64,000 bases of DNA, taken from the NCBI RefSeq assembly GCF_009765355.1, contig NZ_VTHK01000033.1, forward strand, positions 1-64,000, read 5' to 3'. Position numbers and translations under genes: made by a program. Shown one piece after another: positions 17,080 to 25,782 of this stretch (position 1 is its first letter; every line of letters begins with the position of its first letter). Origin of the DNA: Amycolatopsis anabasis. Lineage in GTDB: Bacteria > Actinomycetota > Actinomycetes > Mycobacteriales > Pseudonocardiaceae. The notes under the pieces are model-generated. The model was given only the letters and a program-made list of their open reading frames with translations, searched no databases and had not been told where the DNA came from.

Positions 17080-18432
17080 GAAGGGAGTGGGCGTGGCCCT
17101 ACGGCCAAAGGAGAGAAGACGGCAAGACGTGGCGAGCCCGTTACAAGCGTCCCGATGGGACGTGGGGCAGCCGGTCGGGCTTCACATCGGACAAGGCAGC
17201 CGATGACTGGGGAACGAGCAGGAAGCGCTGATCCGTCGGAATCTGTGGATCGATCCGCGGGATGCGGAGGCGCCGTTCGGGAGGTTCGCTGAGGATGCAC
17301 TCGCGGCGGTTGCTCCGCGACTGGAGCCTGGCACGGTTGCGAAGTATCGGTCGCATTTGGATTGTCATCTGCTGTCGCAGTGGCGGGCGTGGCCGTTGAT
17401 GGGATCTTCAACAGCTATATCGAGATCGAGAAGTGGGTCTCGGAGTTGCATGAGGAGTATGCCGAGTCGACGGTGGCGTCGGTCTTCGCGACGTTCTCGA
17501 TCTTCCTGAACGCCGCGGCGCGTGCTCGCATGATTCCCACGAACCGTGTTACGGCATCCGGGTGACGTCGGGGGAGTACGAATCGGAACGACTGGTGGCA
17601 ACCCCCCGTGCAGGGTCTCCGGGCGGCGATGCGGTTGTGCGAGGCCGGTCTCGGAGTCGGTGGCTTCACGCTGTGCCTGATGGATTTCTACACCGGCGGT
17701 CGCTGGGGCGAGCTGGTTGGGCAGCAGCGGCACGAGTACGACAGTGAGCGGCGGGCGATCGAGATCCGGGCGCCGTTGAAGGAGATCGGTGGCAGGCTGC
17801 TCAAAGGCGGCAGGTCCGCCGACGCGCCCGGTGGGGGAGGGGGCAATCTGGTCCCTCCGTCCCTGCGGCGGCGTGGCCGGAGGAAGGGGCGGACGAAGAC
17901 CCCGTCCGGGACGCGGTCGGTGGAACTGCCGCCCAGCATCGCGGTGTTCTACGAGGAACTGCTGGATAGCCATCGCTATCCGTTCGTTCTCTGCACACCC
18001 GAAGGGCGCCCGTGGCGGCGGTCGAACTTCCGGCAGCGGCATTGGCGACCGGCGTGGGACGGGGTGCACTCGGATGATCCGAGTTCGGAAGATCACATTC
18101 CGGCGATCCTGCCTTGGTTCACCTTCCACGAAGGTCGGCACTCGCATGCCACGTGGCTGGCCGAGGACGGGATCCCGGAGGTGGCTCGTCGGGCTCGGCT
18201 GGGGCAGAAGATGAAGGGCATCGGCCGCGTCTACGACCATGTGACTCCGGCGATGCTGCGCCAGATCATCGAAGTGCTGGAGACCCGCTGGATGGCTTCG
18301 CTCGCGGCCTTGACCGACGTTGAGCGGGCGAAGCTGGCGACCTGGTTCCCGCACCTGCGCGACGCCTACACACGGCTGCGGATCGAGCGCGCTCCGAAGA
18401 TCATCGCCATTTCATCGCCATTTGACGACTGA
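17080..18432 (+). pseudogene. tyrosine integrase, frameshifted in its N-terminal half
   Basis: The N-terminal part reads WAWPYGQRREDGKTWRARYK and FTSDKAADDWG, then shifts frame near 17210 to EQEALIRRNLWIDPRDAEAP. It shifts again near 17405 (IEIEKWVSELHEEYAESTVA), and once more between about 17550 and 17600. From there one frame runs to 18432. The catalytic domain is complete: Arg in YTGGRWGEL, HEGRHSHATW for the His-xx-Arg block, and the nucleophile Tyr in GRVYDHVTPAML. It belongs to the site-specific tyrosine recombinases of actinomycete conjugative elements. The 3' end points at tRNA-Val 52 bp away, the likely attachment target. A functional product is doubtful. The left boundary is approximate. 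Confidence 0.8.
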
Positions 18433-18483
18433 AGCCCTGCCCCTCGCGAGGAGGGACAGGGCTTCTGACCTGCTGAAACGTGC

Positions 18484-18515
18484 TGGTGCGCGATACTGGG
18501 ATTGAACCAGTGACC
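18484..18515. other. probable integration site (3' half of tRNA-Val)
   Basis: Actinomycete elements with tyrosine integrases commonly insert into the 3' end of a tRNA gene and restore it. The integrase stop is 52 bp from this tRNA 3' end and the tRNA is intact. I found no second copy of the 3' half left of the integrase in the window, so the other attachment site is lost or outside. Placement is inference. Confidence 0.35.
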
Positions 18516-18558
18516 TCTACCGTGTCAAGGTAGCGCTCTCCCGCTGAGCTAATCGCGC
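18484..18558 (-). tRNA. tRNA-Val (anticodon GAC), CCA encoded
   Basis: The acceptor arms GCGCGAT (18558-18552) and ATCGCGC (18494-18488) pair over 7 bp. The discriminator A is at 18487 and CCA is encoded at 18486-18484. The anticodon loop TTGACAC gives GAC. The D-arm TTAGCTCAGCGGGAGAGC and T-arm GGTTCAATCC are normal. The 3' end faces the integrase. Confidence 0.95.
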
Positions 18559-18559
18559 G

Positions 18560-18631
18560 AGGCGGAGGCGGGAATCGAACCCGCGTACAGGGCTTTGCAG
18601 GCCCTTGCCTGAACCACTCGGCCACTCCGCC
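18560..18631 (-). tRNA. tRNA-Cys (anticodon GCA)
   Basis: The acceptor arms GGCGGAG (18631-18625) and CTCCGCC (18567-18561) pair over 7 bp, with discriminator U. The anticodon stem-loop GGGCCTGCAAAGCCC carries GCA. The T-arm GGTTCGATTCC is canonical. CCA is not encoded. It lies one base from tRNA-Val on the same strand, so the two are probably co-transcribed. Confidence 0.95.
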
Positions 18632-18703
18632 GTGTTACGTGGATCGGACTACCGAGAGGTTACCCCAGTGATCCGGTCCAACTGCGGGGTGCCGCCGCAG
18701 CCG

Positions 18704-18776
18704 AGCGGACGACGGGACTCGAACCCGCGACCCTCACCTTGGCAAGGTGATGCGCTACCAACTGCGCTACGTCCGC
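18704..18776 (-). tRNA. tRNA-Gly (anticodon GCC)
   Basis: The acceptor arms GCGGACG and CGTCCGC pair over 7 bp with discriminator U. The anticodon stem-loop CACCTTGCCAAGGTG carries GCC. The T-arm GGTTCGAGTCC is canonical. CCA is not encoded. It is first in the leftward Gly-Cys-Val tRNA group that is common in actinobacteria. Confidence 0.95.
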
Positions 18777-18902
18777 ACTCCCAGACTCCGGGTTTCGGGA
18801 ACTTTGTTCCGTTGACCCGTCGTCGTGGTGTGGCAAAACCATATCGGATGCCGGATCGGGCGGTCACAGGGGGGTGGCCACTCTGTGTCCGCACGACGAA
18901 CG

Positions 18903-19328
18903 TCAGCTCAAATCGTTCGGGATCAGATGGGTCAGGGCGTCGTCGACGTCCACCCACAGGTGTTCGTTGCCCGGCAGGACGACGTCGTAGGTCCGGTCCA
19001 GGAAGTCGGCCAGCTCCTGCGCGGACGCCTCGAACATGGCGTGCCCGGAAGGGGAGTTCAGCTCGATGAGGACCGACTCGGGATCTTCGACCGAAGGGCG
19101 GATCCGGACGTCTCCGTCGCCGGCGTCGGCGAGGAGGCCGTCGGCGAGCAGGTCACGTGCGTACACCCATTCGACCCAACCCGCCCGGCCGGTGCGGAAC
19201 GCCGCGACGACCGCGTAGGGATCCCGGGTGTCGTAGCGCAGCTCCACCTTCACCGGAACCGCGGGGGTTCGCGGGGCCAGCAAATCGAAGACCGCCGTCG
19301 AGCGGAGCGTCACGTGATCGTTGCGCAT
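18903..19328 (-). CDS. SsgA-family sporulation/cell division regulator (SsgB-like)
   Basis: The 141-residue protein matches the full length of SsgA-like proteins (about 135-145). Diagnostic blocks are LRYDTRDPYAVVAAFRTG near residue 32, WVEWVYARDLLADGLL near 51, and ESVLIELNSPSGHAMFEA near 84. SsgA-like proteins occur only in morphologically complex actinomycetes, where SsgB helps recruit FtsZ to sporulation septa. A single copy here would most likely be the SsgB orthologue, but that assignment is inference. It starts at ATG 19328. Confidence 0.9.
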   Translation of the reverse strand: MRNDHVTLRSTAVFDLLAPRTPAVPVKVELRYDTRDPYAVVAAFRTGRAGWVEWVYARDLLADGLLADAGDGDVRIRPSVEDPESVLIELNSPSGHAMFEASAQELADFLDRTYDVVLPGNEHLWVDVDDALTHLIPNDLS

Positions 19329-19745
19329 CGTCCTACCCTTCTTCTCCCTTCCCGGCCTGTTTTGCCGAGCTCTGATGTTGTGACGCGCCGGGCCGTCCGC
19401 TCGCTCGCGGATTTGCCGCAGATCACCCGTACGGGTTCAACCCGGCCGACGCGTACCCCATCATCACCCTCGGCACCCAGACCTCCGTGTCCGCCCCCTG
19501 TTGACCGTCCACGATGTACATACTGCTCGGTTTGACGGCTCGGCGATAGCACCGTCCCGCTAATGTCGGACGTGAGCTTTGTCCTCGCACAGCCCCTGAC
19601 CGGCCCGATCGCCGCCGCGGAGGCCCCGCCTAGCACGCGGTTGTTCGCTCCGTACCGGAAGATGCGCGGACCGTGCTCATGAGGAACCACCCGTTTGCAG
19701 GGCATCGAAAGGCGTCCTGTAGAGTCCTGACTCGCACCGCAACGG
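19329..19745. other. intergenic region upstream of SsgA-family gene and tRNA-Val
   Basis: No gene is supported in these 417 bases; open frames here lack start-site and codon support. It should contain the leftward promoter of the SsgA-family gene and the rightward tRNA promoter described separately. Confidence 0.5.
19695..19725 (+). promoter_or_regulatory. candidate promoter of tRNA-Val(CAC)
   Basis: TTGCAG (19695-19700) and TAGAGT (19720-19725) are separated by 19 bp and end 20 bp before the mature tRNA, the usual distance for a tRNA promoter in a high-GC genome. Confidence 0.45.
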
Positions 19746-19817
19746 GGGCGATTAGCTCAGCGGGAGAGCGCTTCGTTCACACCGAAGAGGTCACTGGTTC
19801 GATCCCAGTATCGCCCA
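19746..19817 (+). tRNA. tRNA-Val (anticodon CAC)
   Basis: The acceptor arms GGGCGAT (19746-19752) and ATCGCCC (19810-19816) pair over 7 bp, with discriminator A at 19817. The anticodon stem-loop CTTCGTTCACACCGAAG carries CAC. The D- and T-arms are nearly identical to the tRNA-Val(GAC) at 18484. CCA is not encoded. Confidence 0.95.
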
Positions 19818-19962
19818 CGCGGACTCACGGGCGGGGTCTGTCCACGGAAAGCGTGGACCGGCCTCGCCCGTCGTGTTTTGTGGGGGTGCAACCCCCACGC
19901 CCCGCCCGGGGGCGCGCCCCCGGACCCCCATCGGTGGGGTTGCGTTGATCGGTGGGGTTTGG

Positions 19963-19988
19963 CCCGGCACGGGGTGCCGGGTTTTTTG
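19963..19988 (+). terminator. rho-independent terminator downstream of tRNA-Val
   Basis: CCCGGCA (19963-19969) pairs with TGCCGGG (19975-19981) around a 5-nt loop and is followed directly by six T residues. It lies 145 bp after the tRNA on the same strand. GC-rich inverted repeats between 19880 and 19940 may add to the structure. Confidence 0.75.
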
Positions 19989-20231
19989 TTGTCTTGATCA
20001 GGTTTTGGTCAGGGGCGGGTTGAGGGGTTCCGAGGGGGTAACGGAGGGGTGTGTTCCGGGTCACGTTTTTAGCCGCGTAATCCGTGGGGCACGTACGGAT
20101 CAATGAAGGGTCCGTTCGTGGCGGCGTGCCGCCGGGTTAGGGGGTGATGTGACGTGGCTGTGGGTTGTGTCACGTTGGGGTTTCACTGGCCGGATCGGCT
20201 CGTTGGGGGTGTATCGGGGATCCCCGCGATG

Positions 20232-20272
20232 TCCACTGTGGATGGTTCCAGGGTTGCGCGGTCCACAGTGGA
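20232..20272. repeat. pair of 11-bp palindromes spaced by three helical turns
   Basis: TCCACTGTGGA (20232-20242) and TCCACAGTGGA (20262-20272) are reverse complements of each other and each is near-palindromic. Each is followed by TGGT, and the copies are 30 bp apart centre to centre. This layout suits cooperative binding of a dimeric regulator upstream of the exopolysaccharide locus. Confidence 0.4.
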
Positions 20273-20603
20273 TGGTGCGGTTGCGCATCGGCGGAGATCG
20301 TCGCTCGGCTGGGGCAACTGGCGGGGCTGGGCGGGCGACGTGACTGAATTACTGGCTACATACAGTAGTTGTTTGGCTGGTACCAACGATCACGCTTCGC
20401 TACCTTTTCGTTATCTTAGTGTGTTTGTGTCATCCGAATTGCGTAATCGCGACACCAGGAAGCCCTTGTAACACCCATATGAGGGTAACCGATACCACCG
20501 CATGTATCGCCCAGTTTGACTACTGAGCGTATATCAAGCCCGATTACTTTGAGGAGTCTTTCCTCGTGGATTCGGGCTCTTCCGATCGATTGTGGGAGGT
20601 CCG
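20273..20603 (+). other. long AT-richer leader before the exopolysaccharide locus
   Basis: No gene is visible between the palindromes and the sugar transferase. The stretch from about 20340 to 20560 is markedly lower in GC than its surroundings and probably holds the promoter and a long 5' untranslated region. I see no riboswitch that I can name. GTGTC (20427) and GACAC (20450) form a weak inverted repeat. Confidence 0.4.
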
Positions 20604-22124
20604 ATGGAAGAGTCGGCGCGATCTTCGTTGCCGCCGAGCGACGCGCTGCCGCACATCGACCTCCACAATGTGCCGCGCAAGCCGGAGCGCGCTCGCCCGG
20701 CCGTTCCGTCCGAGGTGGCCTCACCGAGAACCCCGGCCACGGCCTGGGAGGCCGGCTACCGGGGCTGGGTCATCTTCAGCGACGTCGTCGCGACCGTGCT
20801 CGCCATCGCGATCGGCGGGTTCATCCTGGACCGCCTGCACGTGAGCGCCGGCACCAACATCTGGCTCGCCCTCGGCACCGCGGCGGCCGTCCTCTGCGCA
20901 CTGCCCGGCAGCCGCGGCTGGAGCCAGCGCATGCTGGGGGAGGGCGCCGAGGAGTACCGGCGGCTCGGCCGGGGCCTGTTCTCCGCGGCGGTGCTGATCG
21001 CGCTGGCCGGGCTGCTCTTCCGCGAACTCGACGTCCAGCCCTGGGTCTTCGGGATCATCCCGCTGATCGGCGCGTTCGCCCTGCCACAGCGGTATTTGCT
21101 GCGCCGCCTGCTGCACCGCGCCCGGCGGCACGGCCGGTGCCTGCTGCCGGTGATGGTCGCCGGCAGCCCGGAAACCGCCCGTGACCTGATCCGGCGCACC
21201 CGTGCCGAATCGCATGTCGGCTGGCGCGTCGCGGCCGTGTGCACGGTCACCGGGAGCGGCGGTGACGTCGACGGGGTCCCGGTCGTCGGACGCCTCGACC
21301 AGGTCGCCGATCACGTGCGGCGCGGCGGCTACCGGGTCGTCGCGATCACCGCCGACCACTACTGGAGCCCGCGCCGGTTGCAGCAGCTGGCCTGGGATCT
21401 CGAAGGCACGCAAGCGGAAATGGTGGTGGCCCCGGTGCTGATGGAAGTCGCCGGGCCGCGGCTGAACGTCTCCGGAGTGCTCGGCATGCCGCTGCTGCGG
21501 GTGGCCGCTCCCGCGTTCACCGGCGGGCGCCGGCTGGTGAAGGAGGTCGTCGACCGGGTCGCCTCGGCCCTGCTGCTGACCCTGCTCTCCCCGCTGCTGC
21601 TGCTGATCGCGGCGTCGATCAAGCTCGGTGACCGCGGCCCGGTGATCTACCGGCAGCGGCGCGTCGGCCGGGACGGCAACACGTTCACGATGTTCAAGTT
21701 CCGCACGATGGTCCGGAACGCCGACGCGGTGCGGGAGACCCTGCTTTCGGACAACGAGGCCGCGGGGCCGCTGTTCAAGCTGCGCAAGGATCCCCGGGTC
21801 ACCAGAATCGGTTCGGTCCTGCGCCGCTACTCCCTGGACGAGCTCCCACAGCTGTTCAACGTGCTGACCGGGCGGATGTCGCTTGTCGGCCCACGGCCGC
21901 CGCTGCCGGAGGAAACCGAGACCTACGAACGCGACGCCCGCCGGCGCCTGCTGGTGAAGCCGGGGCTGACCGGGCTCTGGCAGGTCAGCGGCCGCAGCGA
22001 TCTCACCTGGGCCGAGAGCATCCGCCTGGATCTGCGCTACGTCGAGGACTGGTCGCTCGCCCTGGATCTGGTGATCCTCTGGAAGACCGTCCGCGCGGTC
22101 CTGCTCGGCGAAGGCGCCTACTGA
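20604..22124 (+). CDS. exopolysaccharide polyprenyl glycosylphosphotransferase (initiating sugar transferase)
   Basis: The ATG at 20604 is preceded by GGGAGGT; an in-frame GTG at 20592 overlaps that site and is less likely. The protein has 506 residues. Four to five membrane helices lie in the first 150 residues and a Rossmann-like middle domain follows. The C-terminal bacterial sugar-transferase domain includes GDRGPVIYRQRRVGRDGNTF, FKFRTM, RRYSLDELPQLFNVL and SLVGPRPPLPEE. These enzymes load a sugar-1-phosphate onto undecaprenyl phosphate and so start repeat-unit synthesis. The gene runs towards the minus-strand glycosyltransferase and overlaps its end by 7 bp. Confidence 0.92.
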   Translation: MEESARSSLPPSDALPHIDLHNVPRKPERARPAVPSEVASPRTPATAWEAGYRGWVIFSDVVATVLAIAIGGFILDRLHVSAGTNIWLALGTAAAVLCALPGSRGWSQRMLGEGAEEYRRLGRGLFSAAVLIALAGLLFRELDVQPWVFGIIPLIGAFALPQRYLLRRLLHRARRHGRCLLPVMVAGSPETARDLIRRTRAESHVGWRVAAVCTVTGSGGDVDGVPVVGRLDQVADHVRRGGYRVVAITADHYWSPRRLQQLAWDLEGTQAEMVVAPVLMEVAGPRLNVSGVLGMPLLRVAAPAFTGGRRLVKEVVDRVASALLLTLLSPLLLLIAASIKLGDRGPVIYRQRRVGRDGNTFTMFKFRTMVRNADAVRETLLSDNEAAGPLFKLRKDPRVTRIGSVLRRYSLDELPQLFNVLTGRMSLVGPRPPLPEETETYERDARRRLLVKPGLTGLWQVSGRSDLTWAESIRLDLRYVEDWSLALDLVILWKTVRAVLLGEGAY

Positions 22125-23254
22125 CCGAACTCCTCGGCCAGCGCCACGATTTCCCGGCGGTAGCGCTCCGGCGCGAACCGTTCCGCGGCCCGCCGGCGTG
22201 CGCCCCGCGCGCGTTCGGCGGTGGCGGGCCAGTCCTCGGCCAGTGCGCGGATCGCCTCGGCGAGGGCCCGCGGATCCTCCGCCGGAACGACCGGCGCCCA
22301 CCGGCCGTGTTCCACCGTTTCCGGCAGGCCCTGGACATCCGTCACGATCAACGGCACGCCCGCCAGTTGGGCCTCGATCGCGGTGTTGCCCAGGGTTTCC
22401 GTGCGGGACGGGACGATCGCGATGTCCGCCTCGCCGAGCGCGCTCCAGACGTCGGACCGGAAACCGTGCCACCGCACGACGTCGTCCAGCCCGCGGGCGC
22501 GCACCGCGCTCCGGACGTCCCGTTCGAACCATTCCCAGCCGGGAAACACCGAGCCCACGACGTCGAGCACCGCGGCGCGACCGGCCGCGCGGAGCAGGGC
22601 CAGCGCCTCCACCGCGACGTCGGTGCCCTTGCGCGGTGAGATCCGCCCGATCAACAGGATCCGCAGCGGGGTTCCCGGTTCGGCCTTCGGCCCGGTGGGC
22701 TCGGCCGGGCCGGGCACTCCGTTGTAGACCAACCGGATCCGCTTTTCCAAGCGCGGCAAGGAATCCCGCAACACTCGCCCGGTCGCCGAGCTGTTGACCA
22801 CGATCGTGTTCGCGGCCAGCAGGGGAGCGGCCAGCCCCTTCCGGACCGGCGCGGCGACGGTGTCCTCGGCCTCGTGCACATGGGCCAGGACGGGTCGCCG
22901 GAACAGGCGCGCGAGCGGCAGCCACATCGGCACGGTCACCGTGTTGACGTACACCAGATCGGGACGTTCCGCCCGCAGCAGCCGGGCCATCGGGAGCACG
23001 GCCCGCCCGGCGGTGGCCAGCAGGCGGGCGAAACCGGCCGGACGCAAGGCTTCCTTGCGCAGCACCGGAACCGGGCAGTGCACGACCCGCGCGCCCGCCC
23101 TTTCGACCGCCGCCGCCAGCGGGCCTTCCCGGGGCAACGTCACCACCACGCGCCACCCGGCCTCGGCCAGCCCGGTGACCGATTCCAGGAAGACCCGATC
23201 CGATCCGTACAGTTCGGCGGACCCGTGCGCCAGCAGCGCGGTCCGGACGGTCAC
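22118..23254 (-). CDS. glycosyltransferase family 4 (GT-B)
   Basis: The GTG start at 23254 overlaps the stop of the polymerase gene (GTGA), so the two are co-translated. The 378-residue protein has an N-terminal acceptor domain (TALLAHGSAELYGSDRVFLE, a GxELYGSDR motif). The C-terminal donor domain has LIGRISPRKGTDVAVEAL, DIAIVPSRTETLGNTAIEAQ (the E-x7-E motif) and GVPLIVTDVQGLPE. It probably adds one sugar of the exopolysaccharide repeat on the inner face of the membrane. The sugar is not predictable. Confidence 0.9.
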   Translation of the reverse strand: MTVRTALLAHGSAELYGSDRVFLESVTGLAEAGWRVVVTLPREGPLAAAVERAGARVVHCPVPVLRKEALRPAGFARLLATAGRAVLPMARLLRAERPDLVYVNTVTVPMWLPLARLFRRPVLAHVHEAEDTVAAPVRKGLAAPLLAANTIVVNSSATGRVLRDSLPRLEKRIRLVYNGVPGPAEPTGPKAEPGTPLRILLIGRISPRKGTDVAVEALALLRAAGRAAVLDVVGSVFPGWEWFERDVRSAVRARGLDDVVRWHGFRSDVWSALGEADIAIVPSRTETLGNTAIEAQLAGVPLIVTDVQGLPETVEHGRWAPVVPAEDPRALAEAIRALAEDWPATAERARGARRRAAERFAPERYRREIVALAEEFGQ

Positions 23255-24504
23255 GGGCCTGCCTCGCGGCGGGACAGCACACCGACCCAGGCGACGAGCA
23301 CGAACAGCCAGGTGCACAGCACGTTCGCCGGCGCGCCGAGCCCCTCGGTGAACACCGAGTTGACGATCATGGCGAACAGCACGGCGAGCAGGACGCACCG
23401 GTCGGCGAGCGGCGGCGGGGTGCGCCGGATGAGGCGATGGGTGGTGAACAGCAGGCACCCCAGCAGCGCGAGCCACACGCACAACCCGACCAGACCGGTG
23501 TCGACGAGCAGGTTGATCACCGCGTTGTGCCCGCCGCCGAGCCCGATGCTCTCCAGGAACAGCCCGCGCGAGGAGGTCAAACCGAAGCCGTACAACGGGT
23601 GTTCGGCGATCTTGTCGAAGGCGAACGCCCACAGGTTGGTCCGCGAGTTCAGCGTGGACAGCTGTTCCACCGATTCGCCGCGGGCGAAGAACGACTCGAT
23701 GGCCGACGAGGTGGTCAGCGCGATCGCGATCAGCGCGACCGCGAGGACCACGCCGACCTCGACCTTGCGCTGCCCGCGCCAGCGGGTCCACACCAGCACC
23801 AGGATGCCGGCGATCGCGCCGAGCACCGCGCCCCGCGTCTTGGTGGCGACCAGCCCGGCGGCGCAGATCGCGAACAGCACGCCGTACACCGGCAGCGGCC
23901 ACCGGGGACCCGCGCGGTCGAGGCCGTGCGTGAGCAGGTAGCCCGCGAGCAGCACGACCGCGATGGCCAGCATCGCGCCGCTCTGCACGGGGTGGATGTA
24001 CAGCCAGGTGAAGCGGTCGGGTTGCTTGGGCAGCCGGGGAAACGGCACCAGCACGCCGAACACGACCGACCCGGTGATCAAGATCGCATAGCCGTGCGCG
24101 ATGCGGTGCGGCGCTCCCGCGTCGGCGTGCCGCGCGATCGACCGGCACAGCGCGAGCACGACCAGGACCTGTCCCGCCCGGACCAGAGCGAGCTGGTAGT
24201 ACGGAGAGTACAGCGCGGAGCCAACCAGGACGGCTGCGTAGGCGTAAGCGAGGTAGACGAGCGGGTCCGCGCGTCTCGGCCGGGTCGCCGGGCGGAACCG
24301 CAGGAAGAGGAAGCATGCGACGAACGCGTACAACCCGACTTCGAGCAGGACGAACGGGTCCGCGTTCCCGGAGACCGCCTGATCGTTCGCGCGGAGCCGG
24401 AACTTGTAGTCGCTGGCGACGACGAGCGCGAGCACGCAGGCCACCGGCCACCGCCGCGGGGCGACCAGACGCCGAGTCGCGTCACGAATGGTGCTCGAGC
24501 TCAT
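23251..24504 (-). CDS. O-antigen ligase/Wzy-type polymerase family membrane protein
   Basis: The ATG at 24504 is chosen because GAAGGA lies 5 bp upstream; the GTG at 24516 lies over that site. The 417-residue protein has about ten to twelve membrane helices. A large loop carries the Wzy_C signature: TLNSRTNLWAFAFDKIAEHP, LYGFGLTSSRG and GLGGGHNAVINLLVDTGLVG. Such proteins polymerise or transfer lipid-linked glycans outside the membrane. With one copy in a locus that has Wzx- and Wzz-like genes, a polymerase (Wzy) role is more likely than a ligase role. Confidence 0.85.
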   Translation of the reverse strand: MSSSTIRDATRRLVAPRRWPVACVLALVVASDYKFRLRANDQAVSGNADPFVLLEVGLYAFVACFLFLRFRPATRPRRADPLVYLAYAYAAVLVGSALYSPYYQLALVRAGQVLVVLALCRSIARHADAGAPHRIAHGYAILITGSVVFGVLVPFPRLPKQPDRFTWLYIHPVQSGAMLAIAVVLLAGYLLTHGLDRAGPRWPLPVYGVLFAICAAGLVATKTRGAVLGAIAGILVLVWTRWRGQRKVEVGVVLAVALIAIALTTSSAIESFFARGESVEQLSTLNSRTNLWAFAFDKIAEHPLYGFGLTSSRGLFLESIGLGGGHNAVINLLVDTGLVGLCVWLALLGCLLFTTHRLIRRTPPPLADRCVLLAVLFAMIVNSVFTEGLGAPANVLCTWLFVLVAWVGVLSRREAGP

Positions 24505-24605
24505 CGATTCCTTCACGGGCCGGCCGCCTGGCTGCCACGAACGGTGTAACGACGGAATGGAACTGGGATATTACTATGCGGTGCTGGCTACTCGATCGGT
24601 GACAG

Positions 24606-25742
24606 ATGCGCATTTCGATGATTGGCACGCGCGGCGTTCCCGCGCGTTACGGCGGCTTCGAAACCTGCCTCGAGGAAGTCGGTCAGCGGCTGGTGAAACG
24701 CGGCCACGACGTCACCGTGTACTGCCGGGCTGCGGAGGGCGACGACGAGGTGGCGCTCGGTGAGTACCTGGGCATGCGCCTGGTGCGTTTGCCCGCGTTG
24801 CGGCGGAAGACGCTGGAGACCCTGAGCCACACCGCGCTGTCCGTCCGGCACGCCGCCGCCGATCGGCCCGATGTCGCGTTCGTCTTCAACGCGGCGAATG
24901 CGCCGCTGCTTCCGGTGCTGCGGTTCCGGCGCATTCCGGTGGCGACCCATGTGGACGGTCTGGAGTGGAAACGCGCCAAGTGGAACGGTTTCGGCCAGCG
25001 CTACTACCGCGCCGCCGAGGCGCTCGCGGTGCGCTGGTCGGACGCGCTCATCGCGGACGCCCGCGGTATTCAGGACTACTATTCGGAGCGGTTTTCGGTG
25101 GCCACCGAGTTCATTCCCTACGGGGCGCCGGTGCTGTCCGGCGTCGGCACCGATCGCATCGCCGAACTCGGTCTGGCGCCGCGGCACTACCACCTGGTGG
25201 TCTCCCGGTTCGAGCCGGAGAACCACGTGGATCTCGCGGTCGACGCGTACCGGCGCAGTGCGGCGGCGCATCCGCTGGTGGTGGTCGGATCCGCGCCCTA
25301 CGCCGACGAATACACCGCGGAGATCAAACGCCTCGCGGGCGCCGACGGGCGCGTGCGGTTGCTCGGCGCGCTGTGGGATCAGCGCCAACTCGATCAGCTC
25401 TACGGGAACGCGTTGACCTATGTGCACGGTCACTCGGTCGGCGGTACCAACCCGTCGCTGCTGCGGGCGATGGGCGCCGGGGCCGCGACTTCCGCTTTTG
25501 ACGTGAACTTCAACCGCGAGGTGCTCGCCGAGTTCGGCCGCTTCTTCACCAACTCCGACGAACTGGCCGCGCTGTACGAGGACGCGGAGGCCAATCGGGA
25601 AGCGACCTTGCGCCGCGGTCACGCACAGCTCGCATCGCTGCACCGATACGAGTGGGACGGTGTCGCGGAATCGTATGAATCACTGGCCTTCCGGCTCGCC
25701 AACCGCCACGCTGGGAGCCGCAGTCCCACCCCCGAGAACTGA
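24606..25742 (+). CDS. DUF1972-type glycosyltransferase
   Basis: The 378-residue protein starts RISMIGTRGVPARYGGFETC, the signature of the DUF1972 N-terminal domain found in rhamnosyl- and other GT4-type transferases. The donor-side motifs include HGHSVGGTNPSLLRAMGAG. It diverges from the polymerase gene, so the 24505-24605 gap should contain two promoters. The secreted beta-propeller gene follows 40 bp downstream, probably in the same operon. The predicted role is sugar addition during exopolysaccharide assembly. Confidence 0.9.
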   Translation: MRISMIGTRGVPARYGGFETCLEEVGQRLVKRGHDVTVYCRAAEGDDEVALGEYLGMRLVRLPALRRKTLETLSHTALSVRHAAADRPDVAFVFNAANAPLLPVLRFRRIPVATHVDGLEWKRAKWNGFGQRYYRAAEALAVRWSDALIADARGIQDYYSERFSVATEFIPYGAPVLSGVGTDRIAELGLAPRHYHLVVSRFEPENHVDLAVDAYRRSAAAHPLVVVGSAPYADEYTAEIKRLAGADGRVRLLGALWDQRQLDQLYGNALTYVHGHSVGGTNPSLLRAMGAGAATSAFDVNFNREVLAEFGRFFTNSDELAALYEDAEANREATLRRGHAQLASLHRYEWDGVAESYESLAFRLANRHAGSRSPTPEN

Positions 25743-25782
25743 CCGCCCCTCCCCAACCCCCACCAGTACAAGGGAAAACTCC

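Noticed and set aside
20345..20603. c-di-AMP or other riboswitch in the exopolysaccharide leader
   Set aside because: The region is AT-rich and long, but I could not identify the conserved core of any known riboswitch class.
20721..23282. An 853-residue minus-strand open frame across the sugar transferase
   Set aside because: It is Arg/Gly/Pro-rich with no motifs and lies antisense to a well-supported gene; it is typical shadow coding in high-GC DNA.
22118..24451. A 777-residue open frame spanning glycosyltransferase and polymerase regions
   Set aside because: Only the last 378 residues are glycosyltransferase. The upstream part is an out-of-frame reading of the polymerase gene, which has its own start, membrane helices and GTGA overlap.
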